64,000 bases of DNA, taken from the NCBI GenBank assembly GCA_028716845.1, contig JAQUPF010000001.1:55647-119646 (forward strand), given 5' to 3'. The stretch's first letter is position 1; each line of letters starts with the position of its first letter. A program made the translations under genes and the position numbers. A model generated the notes under the pieces. It saw only the letters and a list, made by a program, of their open reading frames with translations. It was not told the DNA's origin and made no database searches. Below are positions 26,468 through 33,615 of this stretch, one piece after another. The stretch comes from a bacterium. GTDB lineage: Bacteria; Auribacterota; Tritonobacteria; UBA1439.

Positions 26468-27831
26468 ACGAACATCCCCGCGACGGTGCCGGTCATGAAC
26501 GCCGCGAGCGTCCCGCCGATCATCGCCTTGAGGCCGACGCGCGCGAGGTCGTGCCGCCGGGAGGGGGCCATGGGGGTGATCCCGCCGATCTGGATGGCGA
26601 TCGAGCTGAAGTTCGCGAAGCCGCAGAGCGAGTAGGTCGCGATCACGTAGCTCCGGTAGTCGAGCGTGATGCCGCTTCCAGTGAGCGAGGCGAGGTCGAG
26701 GTAGGCGACGAACTCGTTGACGGCGATCTTCACGCCGAGGAGCCGTCCGACGACGGTGCAGTCCCGCCACGGGACCCCCATCACCCAGGAGAGCGGCGCG
26801 AAGATCCAGCCGAAGAGGGTCTGGAGGCTCAGCTCCCAGGAGGTCCCCAGGAGCGCGTTGAGGAGGTCGCCGAACCGCCCGATGCCGAAATTGACCATGC
26901 TCACGAGCGCGATGAACGCCAGGAGCATGGCCCCCACGTTCAGGGCGAGCTCCAGGCCCGTGCTCGCGCCCGCGGCGGCCGCGTCGATGACGTTCGCGTT
27001 CGTCTTCGGGAGCGTCACCCGCGCCCCCCCCTTCGTCCGCGGCTCCCCGGTCTCGGGATAGATGAGCTTGGCCATGACGATCGCCGCCGGCGCCGACATG
27101 ATGCTCGCCGTGAGGAGGTGCCCCGCGATGTCCGGGAAAAAGTCCTTGAGCATCCCGACGTAGGCCGCCATGACGCCGCCGGCGACGGTGGCGAAGCCCG
27201 CGGTCATGATGCACATGAGCTCCGACATCGTCATGTCCTCGACGAACGGCCGCACGACGAGCGGGGCCTCCGTCTGCCCGACGAAGATGTTCGCGGACGC
27301 CGAGAGCGTCTCGGCGCCGCTCGTCCGCATGCAGCGCTCCATGATCCGCGCGACGAAGACGACGATCCGCTGCATGACGCCGAGATGGTAGAGCACCGAC
27401 ATGAGCGAGGAGAAGAAGATGATGGTCGGCAGGACCGTGAAGGCGAAGTAGGCGCCGGTCGTCGCGACGTAGCCCGGGATCGCCGTCGCGGGGACGCTCG
27501 AGGCGGGGTCGCCGAGGCCGACGGGGACGTTCGTGCCCGTGAGGTTCCCGAAGATGAACCGGGCGCCGTCCGAGGCGAAGCCGAGGAGCCGGATGATCGC
27601 GTCGTTCATCATGCTGAAGAACGCCTCTCCGGGGCCGGCCGCGAGGCCGAACTGGCGCTTGACGGCGAGGTTGAGGGGGCTGTTCGGCAGGACGAGGAAT
27701 GCGAACAGGACCTGGAGCATGACGCCCCAGCCGAGGATGCGGAGGCTGATCCGCCGCCTGTTGTTCGACATGAGGAAGGCGATGCCGAGGAGGACGACGG
27801 TCCCGAGGAGGCTCACGATCCTGGGGGGCAT
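26464..27831 (-). CDS. Concentrative nucleoside transporter (NupC/CNT family)
   Basis: A 455-aa membrane protein with the CNT core: FVGQTEAPLVVRPF (re-entrant hairpin HP1 region), MTAGFATVAGGVMAAYVGM, and SLCGFANFSSIAIQIGGI in the C-terminal half. These proteins import nucleosides with sodium or protons. ATG 27831 follows AAAGGAG by 6 nt. It is transcribed alone; the dispersed repeat region lies upstream. Confidence 0.92.
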   Translation of the reverse strand: MPPRIVSLLGTVVLLGIAFLMSNNRRRISLRILGWGVMLQVLFAFLVLPNSPLNLAVKRQFGLAAGPGEAFFSMMNDAIIRLLGFASDGARFIFGNLTGTNVPVGLGDPASSVPATAIPGYVATTGAYFAFTVLPTIIFFSSLMSVLYHLGVMQRIVVFVARIMERCMRTSGAETLSASANIFVGQTEAPLVVRPFVEDMTMSELMCIMTAGFATVAGGVMAAYVGMLKDFFPDIAGHLLTASIMSAPAAIVMAKLIYPETGEPRTKGGARVTLPKTNANVIDAAAAGASTGLELALNVGAMLLAFIALVSMVNFGIGRFGDLLNALLGTSWELSLQTLFGWIFAPLSWVMGVPWRDCTVVGRLLGVKIAVNEFVAYLDLASLTGSGITLDYRSYVIATYSLCGFANFSSIAIQIGGITPMAPSRRHDLARVGLKAMIGGTLAAFMTGTVAGMFV

Positions 27832-27951
27832 GCACCGCTCCTTTCAGGCCGCCCGATGGCCCGATTCACATGGGCGCGCCGGCCGTGGGAAATGATAGTG
27901 CCGGCCCCCGCCCCCCCGCAATCATTATTTCGCCGCGGCCGGAAGAAGAAC

Positions 27952-28187
27952 CACCTGCCACGGATCTGCACGGATCATTGACGGATACTGCCTGCCGCGG
28001 ATGAACGCGGATGACAATGTTCTCACCGCGGATTGACGCGGATATACCACCAATCGGCATAAAGGCGGAGATGCGCTTTTTTGCCACAGAGGCCACGGAG
28101 AATGACGGGTCTGGTCATCACTCTGTGTCTCTGTGATCTCTGTGGCGGGTTGCAAATTGCGTGGATCCGCGTGCATCCGCGGCAGGA
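27952..28187 (+). repeat. Dispersed repeat, copy 4, with nested inverted arms
   Basis: The 21-nt outer arms (27992-28012 and 28165-28185) match as inverted repeats at 20 of 21 positions. Inside them a second pair, 28083-28101 and 28128-28146, pairs with a few mismatches (GCCACAGAG and CTCTGTGGC ends). In front lie more copies of the CACGGATC/CGCGGAT unit. The right outer arm holds the core ATCCGCGTGCATCCGCGG (28165-28182) shared with the other five copies. Confidence 0.75.
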
Positions 28188-28232
28188 AGATTCTGCATCT
28201 GCGGCTGCACCGTGGGCCTGGATTGCGGTTCA

Positions 28233-28260
28233 CGAATGATCGAAATAATGCTATCATTCG
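28233..28260 (+). promoter_or_regulatory. Palindrome upstream of the restriction gene
   Basis: CGAATGAT and ATCATTCG (28233-28240, 28253-28260) form a perfect 8-bp inverted repeat with a 12-nt gap. A possible promoter, TTGCGG (28223-28228) with TAATGC (28246-28251) at 17 nt, overlaps it. It could be a regulatory site for the restriction genes; no controller protein gene is present. Confidence 0.45.
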
Positions 28261-28292
28261 ATCGTTGTGCCCTTCAGGGGGGAGGCCTACTC

Positions 28293-29024
28293 GTGGATAA
28301 GATACTTGCCCGTCTTAATGAAAGAGTCAGCAGGGCGATAAGGACCTTCTGGCTCACAAGGGCAAGGCAGACAGACAGGCAAAAGGCATCAGGACGAATG
28401 GACCGGGGCGCGAGAGCCGCCGTGACCGGCGGCGCCCAAATGGACGGCTTCATCAACCTGATCACTGAACTACTTATCGACGGAGGAATTGATGCGCGGC
28501 ATATATTCAGGAAAAGATGCGTGGAACTGCCTGGATTCTTCCGCCCCACAAAAGAATGGGATCTGCTCGTTGTGCGGGACGGTGAATTGATCATCGCCAT
28601 GGAGGCAAAGTCACAGGTCGGCCCGTCGTTCGGGAACAACTTCAACAACCGCACGGAAGAAGCGATGGGAAGCGCCCTTGATTTATGGACTGCGTTTCGT
28701 GAAGGCGCCTTCAACAGGACAATAAAGCCATGGCTGGGGTATCTGTTTCTCCTGGAAGATTGCCGCCGGTCGAGGATTCCGGTGGGGGTGCGAGAACCCC
28801 ATTTTCAGGTATTCCCTGAGTTTAAGGATGCCTCCTATGCAAGAAGATACGAACTGTTCTGTCGCAAGCTCGTGAGGGAAAGACATTACTCCGCCGCCGC
28901 CTTTTTAATGGCATCAGAATCCGGAGGCCTGAAAGGACGATACGAAGAACCCGCGGAAGATTTGTCCTTTGCACTATTTGCCCGATCTCTAATTGGTCAA
29001 ATCGCCGCTTTCGGGAAACGATGA
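28293..29024 (+). CDS. Type II restriction endonuclease, XhoI/PaeR7I family
   Basis: A 243-aa protein starting at GTG 28293 with GGGGAGG 7 nt upstream, the size usual for XhoI/PaeR7I (about 245 aa). Family text is strong: GGAQMDGFINLITELLID, LPGFFRPTKEWDLLVV and SFGNNFNNRTEEAMGSALDL. The PD-(D/E)xK nuclease core is the D of EWDLLVV and the E-x-K of AMEAKSQVGPS. Known members cut CTCGAG. The gene overlaps the methyltransferase by 4 bp (ATGA), so nuclease and modification enzyme are co-translated. Lower GC than the surroundings points to horizontal acquisition. Confidence 0.93.
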   Translation: MDKILARLNERVSRAIRTFWLTRARQTDRQKASGRMDRGARAAVTGGAQMDGFINLITELLIDGGIDARHIFRKRCVELPGFFRPTKEWDLLVVRDGELIIAMEAKSQVGPSFGNNFNNRTEEAMGSALDLWTAFREGAFNRTIKPWLGYLFLLEDCRRSRIPVGVREPHFQVFPEFKDASYARRYELFCRKLVRERHYSAAAFLMASESGGLKGRYEEPAEDLSFALFARSLIGQIAAFGKR

Positions 29025-29968
29025 TACGGACGACCGATCTCGAAAACCTTGTCACTGTGCACCGTCTCATCCAGGGTGACGCAAGATGGATGCCCTATGT
29101 CCCCGACAAATCAATCCATCTCGTGGTGACCTCCCCCCCCTACTGGACGCTGAAGAGATACCATGAAGGCCCCGGGCAGCTCGGCCATATCGAGGAATAC
29201 GAGCAATTTCTCAATGAATTGAAAAAGGTATGGACTGAGGCGTACAGGGTCCTTGTTCCCGGCGGCAGGCTCGTCTGCGTGGTCGGGGACGTGTGCCTCT
29301 CCAGAAAGAAGTATGGGAGGCACCTGGTAGTTCCCCTCCATGCAGATGTATGCGTGATGTGCAGGAATATAGGTTACGACAATCTCAATCCAATCATCTG
29401 GCATAAAATCTCGAACGCCGCATTTGAGGCGAATGAAGGATCCAAGTTCCTCGGCAAGCCGTATGAACCGAATGCAATCATCAAGAATGATATCGAGTTC
29501 ATACTGATGCAGAGGAAACCCGGCGGATACAGGAAACCGACGGAAGAGCAGCGGCGTCTGAGTAAAATAGACAAGCAGGAGTTCAACGAATGGTTCCGTC
29601 AGTTCTGCAACCTGACGGGAGCCTCCACAAGGAATCATCCGGCACCGTTTCCCCTGGAACTTGCCTATCGCCTTGTTCGGATGTTCTCATTTTGGGGAGA
29701 CACGGTCCTCGACCCCTTTTGCGGATCAGGCACGACGATGCTCGCCGCCATGAAATGCCATCGCAACAGCATAGGGATCGAAGTGGACAGGGAATATTGC
29801 CGCATGGCCGCGCAGCGGCTGATGAAGGAGAATCAGGACCTGTTCCTGAAAAGCCGGGTCGAGTTTAAAAAGGAAATCCACAGCAGGGATCAGGGACTGA
29901 TTCTTCGTGAAGAGAGATCGCGCTATATGCCGCGCCGGAGAAAACACTCGGTCCGGGCGGCCTCATAG
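29021..29968 (+). CDS. DNA methyltransferase of the XhoI-like system
   Basis: A 315-aa amino-methyltransferase with motif order of the beta class: TSPPYW (catalytic motif IV, about 38-43) comes before DPFCGSGTTMLAA (AdoMet-binding motif I, about 230-242). It should modify adenine N6 or cytosine N4 in the sequence cut by the partner nuclease. The neck between the motifs (about 150-200) probably reads the target. ATG 29021 is coupled to the nuclease gene. The C-terminus is basic (RSRYMPRRRKHSVR). The 138 bp downstream are empty. Confidence 0.9.
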   Translation: MIRTTDLENLVTVHRLIQGDARWMPYVPDKSIHLVVTSPPYWTLKRYHEGPGQLGHIEEYEQFLNELKKVWTEAYRVLVPGGRLVCVVGDVCLSRKKYGRHLVVPLHADVCVMCRNIGYDNLNPIIWHKISNAAFEANEGSKFLGKPYEPNAIIKNDIEFILMQRKPGGYRKPTEEQRRLSKIDKQEFNEWFRQFCNLTGASTRNHPAPFPLELAYRLVRMFSFWGDTVLDPFCGSGTTMLAAMKCHRNSIGIEVDREYCRMAAQRLMKENQDLFLKSRVEFKKEIHSRDQGLILREERSRYMPRRRKHSVRAAS

Positions 29969-30106
29969 CGGATTCCGCATGGATATTCAATCCGTCGTAA
30001 TGCATCTTATCGCTTCGGAAGTTCATCCTCTTCCATTCCCTGACGATCTTTTTCGACGGCGCACTCCGCTCCTCCTCGATGCCAGGAGGGAAGGGCGCGG
30101 GCGGCG

Positions 30107-30865
30107 TTGAACACGAAGGCGGTTGTCGGCGGAGGCACGGTCTGCATCCTGGCCATTCTCGCACTCGTCATGGGCATGCTCGTCGAACCGAGGCGGATCG
30201 TCGTCCGGGAGGTGGATCTCGGCGGCCCGCGCGCCCGCTACCGGGTGGCGCACTTCAGCGACCTCCACTACAAGGGCGACCGGGCGTTCCTCCGGCGGGC
30301 GATCGACACCGTGAACGCCCTCGATCCCGACTTCGCCTGCTTCACGGGCGACATCGTCGAGGATGCGGCCCTCCTCGACGAGGCGCTCGCCGAGCTCCGG
30401 CGCGTCCGCGCCCCCCTCTACGGCGTCCCGGGCAACCACGAGTACCGGAGCGGGGCGTCGCCGGAGGCGATCGCCGCCGCCTTCGAGGCGACGGGCGGGG
30501 CGTGGCTCGTCGATGCGACCGCCTCGCCCGACGGCGCGGCCGTCCTGATCGGCCTCGCGCAGTACCCGAAGGAATTCATCGCGGCGGCGACGGGCGGTCC
30601 CCGCATCCTCCTCACGCACTACCCGGAGACCGCCGACTCGGTCGGCGGCGCCCGCTTCGACCTGATCCTCGCGGGGCACTCGCACGGCGGCCAGATCCGC
30701 ATCCCCTTCCTGGGCGCCCTCCTCACGCCGCCCGGCTCGGGGAGGTACGAGCGCGGGCTCTACCGGACGCCGGCGGGCCCGCTCCACGTGAACCCGGGGA
30801 TCGGGACGTTCGCCGTCCCGCTCCGCCTCTTCTGCCCCCCCGAGGTGACGCTCATCCGCCTGTGA
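30107..30865 (+). CDS. Membrane-anchored metallophosphoesterase (YaeI/YkuE-like)
   Basis: A 252-aa protein with an N-terminal helix (AVVGGGTVCILAILALVMGM) and the calcineurin-type metal motifs: FSDLHYKGD, FTGDIVEDA, GVPGNHEY, LTHYPE and GHSHGGQIRIP. The arrangement matches the YaeI/YkuE branch, some of which act on lipid A precursors or envelope phospho-compounds; the substrate here is unknown. The start is uncertain: TTG 30107 keeps the anchor, and the nearest GGAGGG is far upstream. No second gene is linked; a repeat and the PLD promoter follow. Confidence 0.85.
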   Translation: MNTKAVVGGGTVCILAILALVMGMLVEPRRIVVREVDLGGPRARYRVAHFSDLHYKGDRAFLRRAIDTVNALDPDFACFTGDIVEDAALLDEALAELRRVRAPLYGVPGNHEYRSGASPEAIAAAFEATGGAWLVDATASPDGAAVLIGLAQYPKEFIAAATGGPRILLTHYPETADSVGGARFDLILAGHSHGGQIRIPFLGALLTPPGSGRYERGLYRTPAGPLHVNPGIGTFAVPLRLFCPPEVTLIRL

Positions 30866-30885
30866 CGATCCAGGCACCAGGAACG

Positions 30886-30930
30886 AATTCACCACGGATC
30901 CGCAGGAATCCGTGGAGATCCGCGGTGGAT
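30886..30930 (+). repeat. Dispersed intergenic repeat, copy 5
   Basis: Starts AATTCACCACGGATCCG and ends GAGATCCGCGGTGGAT, an imperfect hairpin. The core ATCCGTGGAGATCCGCGG (30908-30925) is close to that of copy 1. It precedes the phospholipase D-like operon by about 35 bp. Confidence 0.75.
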
Positions 30931-30961
30931 CGGTTCTTTGTGATCCGAGGCGAAAGAGCGT

Positions 30962-30990
30962 TTGACTTCCGGCGGCACGGCGCGTAGACT
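30962..30990 (+). promoter_or_regulatory. Promoter of the PLD-DUF362-polyferredoxin operon
   Basis: TTGACT (30962-30967), 17 nt, TAGACT (30985-30990), the same hexamers and spacing as at 14511-14539. The start codon (GTG 30997 or ATG 31000) is 7-10 nt after the -10, so the transcript should be leaderless or nearly so. Confidence 0.75.
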
Positions 30991-30996
30991 GTTCTC

Positions 30997-31785
30997 GTGA
31001 TGACGTTCACGCGCGCGCTCCCGATCGCCATCGCGTTCGCCGCGGCCGCCCTCCCCGCCGGAGGCGCCTCGCAACCGCCCGCGGCCCCCGCGCCGGCCGC
31101 GATCGAGAAGGCGGCGCCCGCCCCGGTCGAGACGGACGAGCCCCTCCTGCCCTGGCCCGCATCGGTGAGCCCCTCCAACGAGGTCTACATGTCCCCGTTC
31201 GGCGGGTACGCCTTCGCCAACTTCAACAAGAAGATCCACCTGCCGGTGGCGGGCGGGAAGGAGGTGCGGGCGGAGGCCGGCGACCTGAGCCGTCCGCTCG
31301 TGCAGCTGCTCAAGGGGGCCAGGCAGACCATCGACATCGCCATGTACATCCACAGCCCCGACACGGCAGAGCACCGCTCGATCCTCGGGGCGATGCACCG
31401 CGGCGTCCGCATCCGCCTCTTCCTCGACTCCACCTTCCTCGACAAGTTCATGATCAGGAACATGGAGCGCTACAAGAACAAGATCTACGTGAAGGCCCTC
31501 GACCCGGCCCTGGCGGAGGAGGCGACCGGGATCCCGTTCAGCATCATGCACGAGAAGTTCGGCATCATCGACGGGCGGCACGTCTTCAACGGGAGCGCGA
31601 ACATCGACATCAACGCCAATCTCAAGTACACGGAGAACCGGTTCTTCTTCCTGGACAACCCGGCGATGGTGAAGGCGTTCCAGGAGGAGTTCGACGCCCT
31701 CTGGGAGATGGGGAACTGGCTCTACAACCCGGACGAGGAGCGAGCGGCGGATGAGGGGAAGGAGCGGAAGGACGGCGATCTGTAG
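30997..31785 (+). CDS. Exported phospholipase D-like protein
   Basis: A 262-aa protein with a signal peptide (ALPIAIAFAAAALPAGGAS), a Pro/Ala-rich linker and one PLD domain. One HKD motif is complete: MHEKFGIIDGRHVFNGSANID (H-x-K-x4-D). A single HKD per chain implies a homodimer, or a heterodimer with the next gene. It may be a secreted nuclease or phospholipase, but substrates are unknown. GTG 30997 and ATG 31000 are adjacent; both leave only a few leader bases after the promoter. Confidence 0.8.
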   Translation: MMTFTRALPIAIAFAAAALPAGGASQPPAAPAPAAIEKAAPAPVETDEPLLPWPASVSPSNEVYMSPFGGYAFANFNKKIHLPVAGGKEVRAEAGDLSRPLVQLLKGARQTIDIAMYIHSPDTAEHRSILGAMHRGVRIRLFLDSTFLDKFMIRNMERYKNKIYVKALDPALAEEATGIPFSIMHEKFGIIDGRHVFNGSANIDINANLKYTENRFFFLDNPAMVKAFQEEFDALWEMGNWLYNPDEERAADEGKERKDGDL

Positions 31786-32617
31786 GGCGGCCGCCTGCTG
31801 CCTCGCCGCGGCCGCGATGGCGGCCCCGGCGCCCGCGGCGGCGAAGATCGAGGTCTACTTCAACAGGACCGAGCGGCTCGAGCGGCACCTGAAGGGGGCC
31901 TTCTCGCACGCGGTCGCGCGCGCGCAGGAGGGGCGGCCCGGCACGATCGACATCATGATCTTCAGCTTCACCACCGCCCCGCTCGCCGACAGCATCCTCA
32001 GGATCGCCCGCGACTACCCCGGCGTCCGCATCCGGCTCATCGCCAACCTGAGCCAGCTCTTCCGGGAGCCCTCCTCGGTGGTGCCCGACATGGAGGGGAT
32101 CGCCGCCGGCACGAGGGAGTCGTACCGGCAGGTGGCGGAGCGGCGGAAGGCGTTCATCAAGGACCCGGAGCAGCGGCAGCAGGGCGTGGACGCGGAGCTG
32201 CGGTACCTCCTGAGCGAGTTCCGGCTGCGGCCGCTCCCCAACATCGAGATCAGGTACAAGTGGTTCCCCGCCTTCTCGTGGAACGACGAGATCGAGGAGC
32301 CCGACTACGACCATTTCCACCAGAAGGCGGCGCTCCTCCACCACAAGGCGGCGATCATCAACAACGAGATCCTCGTGAACGGCTCCTACAACTGGTCCGT
32401 CTCCGCCGAGACGAAGAATTTCGAGAACCTGATGATCGTGAGCGGGCCGGAGGACCGGCGGATCGTGGACGATTTCATCGCCGAGTTCGAGGCGATCTGG
32501 AACAACCCCGAGATCGCGAAGACGTCCGCCGAGTGCCGCGCGCTCAGGGACGAGCTGAGCGAGAAGATCATCGCCGAGCGGGAGAAGGCGCGCCGCCGCT
32601 CCGCCGCCGCCCGGTAG
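31751..32617 (+). CDS. Second exported PLD-like protein with altered HKD motif
   Basis: A 288-aa protein with a signal peptide (TAICRAAACCLAAAAMAAPAPAAA), a helical insert (about 110-155) and a PLD-like half-domain. Its HKD reads LHHKAAIINNEILVNGSYNWS, so the Asp is replaced by Asn. It overlaps the first PLD gene by 35 bp, and the pair may form a two-subunit enzyme in which one motif is inactive. A C-terminal charged helix rich in Arg and Glu ends the protein. A GAGGAG lies about 10 nt before ATG 31751. Confidence 0.75.
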   Translation: MRGRSGRTAICRAAACCLAAAAMAAPAPAAAKIEVYFNRTERLERHLKGAFSHAVARAQEGRPGTIDIMIFSFTTAPLADSILRIARDYPGVRIRLIANLSQLFREPSSVVPDMEGIAAGTRESYRQVAERRKAFIKDPEQRQQGVDAELRYLLSEFRLRPLPNIEIRYKWFPAFSWNDEIEEPDYDHFHQKAALLHHKAAIINNEILVNGSYNWSVSAETKNFENLMIVSGPEDRRIVDDFIAEFEAIWNNPEIAKTSAECRALRDELSEKIIAEREKARRRSAAAR

Positions 32618-32640
32618 CCCCGCCGGCGCCCCCCTTCGCC

Positions 32641-33594
32641 ATGAACCGACGGCAGTTCCTCGCACGGGGCGCGCACGCCGCCCTCGGCCTCGCCCTCGCC
32701 TCCCGCCGCGGTCTCCTGCACGCCGCCGCCGGGACCCCGACGGCGCCCGGCGCCCCGCGGCCGCTCGACTTCTCCGTCCCGCCGTCCGCCTCCCTTCCCC
32801 AGATCGTCGTCGTCACCGGCGACCGGCCCGCCGAGATGGTGCGGAAGGCGGTCGACGCCATCGGCGGCATCGGGCGGTTCGTCTCCCGGGGCGACCGGGT
32901 GGTCATCAAGCCCAACGCGAGCTGGGACCGGACGCCGGAGCAGGGGGCGAACACCGACCCCGGCATGGCGGCGGCCCTCACCGAGATCTCGCTGAAGGCG
33001 GGCGCCCGCGAGGTCGTCGCGATCGACCACACGCTCGGCGAGCCGCGGCGCTGCCTCGAGCGGAGCGGCATCGGCCCCGCGGTGACGCGCGCGGGCGGAC
33101 GGATACGGTTCCAGGGGGAGCGCGTCTTCCGGGAGGTCGACACCGAGGGCGCGGGGGTCGGCTCCTGGCCGGTGATGGTCCCCCTCCTCGAGGCCGACCG
33201 GTTCATCAACGTCCCCGTCGTCAAGCAGCACGGCCTGAGCGCCCTCACCGCGGCGATGAAGAACCTCTTCGGCGTTCTCGGCGGCAGCAGGTTCCGCCTC
33301 CACCCGGCGATCGACGAGAGCATCACGGACATGGCCGCCTTCGTGCGGCCGACGCTCGTCATCCTCGACGCGACGCGGGTGATGGTCCGGAACGGGCCGA
33401 GCGGCGGCAGGGCCGACGACCTCATCCACCCGCGGACGATCGCCGCCGGCACCGACCAGGTCGCCCTCGACGCCTTCGCCGCCTCTCTCCTCGGCCTCCG
33501 GCCCGAGGAGGTCGGCCACGTCAGGCGCGCGCACGAGCGCGGCCTCGGCACCATGCACTACACGAACCTGCGCATCCTGCGCATCGCCGCCTGA
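32641..33594 (+). CDS. Tat-exported DUF362 protein
   Basis: A 317-aa protein with a twin-arginine signal (MNRRQFLARGAHAALGLALA) and the DUF362 fold: GDRVVIKPNASWDR, INVPVVKQHGLSALTAAMKNLFG and ATRVMVRNGPSGG. DUF362 proteins often sit with ferredoxin-type proteins in anaerobes and may hold or handle an Fe-S or redox group outside the membrane. Only a few cysteines are present in this copy, so cluster binding by itself is doubtful. It lies 23 bp after the PLD gene and 21 bp before the polyferredoxin. Confidence 0.85.
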   Translation: MNRRQFLARGAHAALGLALASRRGLLHAAAGTPTAPGAPRPLDFSVPPSASLPQIVVVTGDRPAEMVRKAVDAIGGIGRFVSRGDRVVIKPNASWDRTPEQGANTDPGMAAALTEISLKAGAREVVAIDHTLGEPRRCLERSGIGPAVTRAGGRIRFQGERVFREVDTEGAGVGSWPVMVPLLEADRFINVPVVKQHGLSALTAAMKNLFGVLGGSRFRLHPAIDESITDMAAFVRPTLVILDATRVMVRNGPSGGRADDLIHPRTIAAGTDQVALDAFAASLLGLRPEEVGHVRRAHERGLGTMHYTNLRILRIAA

Positions 33595-33615
33595 CGCGGC
33601 GGCCGCACCGGAGAG

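Larger units (their letters stand above)
27832..28292. other. Gene-free region with a nested inverted repeat and an RM control site
   Basis: A 460-bp region between the divergent CNT transporter and restriction genes. It contains the large repeat at 27952-28187 and a palindrome at 28233-28260; I see no gene in it. Base composition falls towards the restriction genes. Confidence 0.6.

Noticed and set aside
27952..28187. CRISPR array
   Set aside because: Units vary in length and spacing, lack uniform spacers, and form nested inverted rather than direct repeats.
29865..30164. A minus-strand frame with a protein-like stretch in the gap after the methyltransferase
   Set aside because: It overlaps two genes, has no ribosome site and no recognisable motif.
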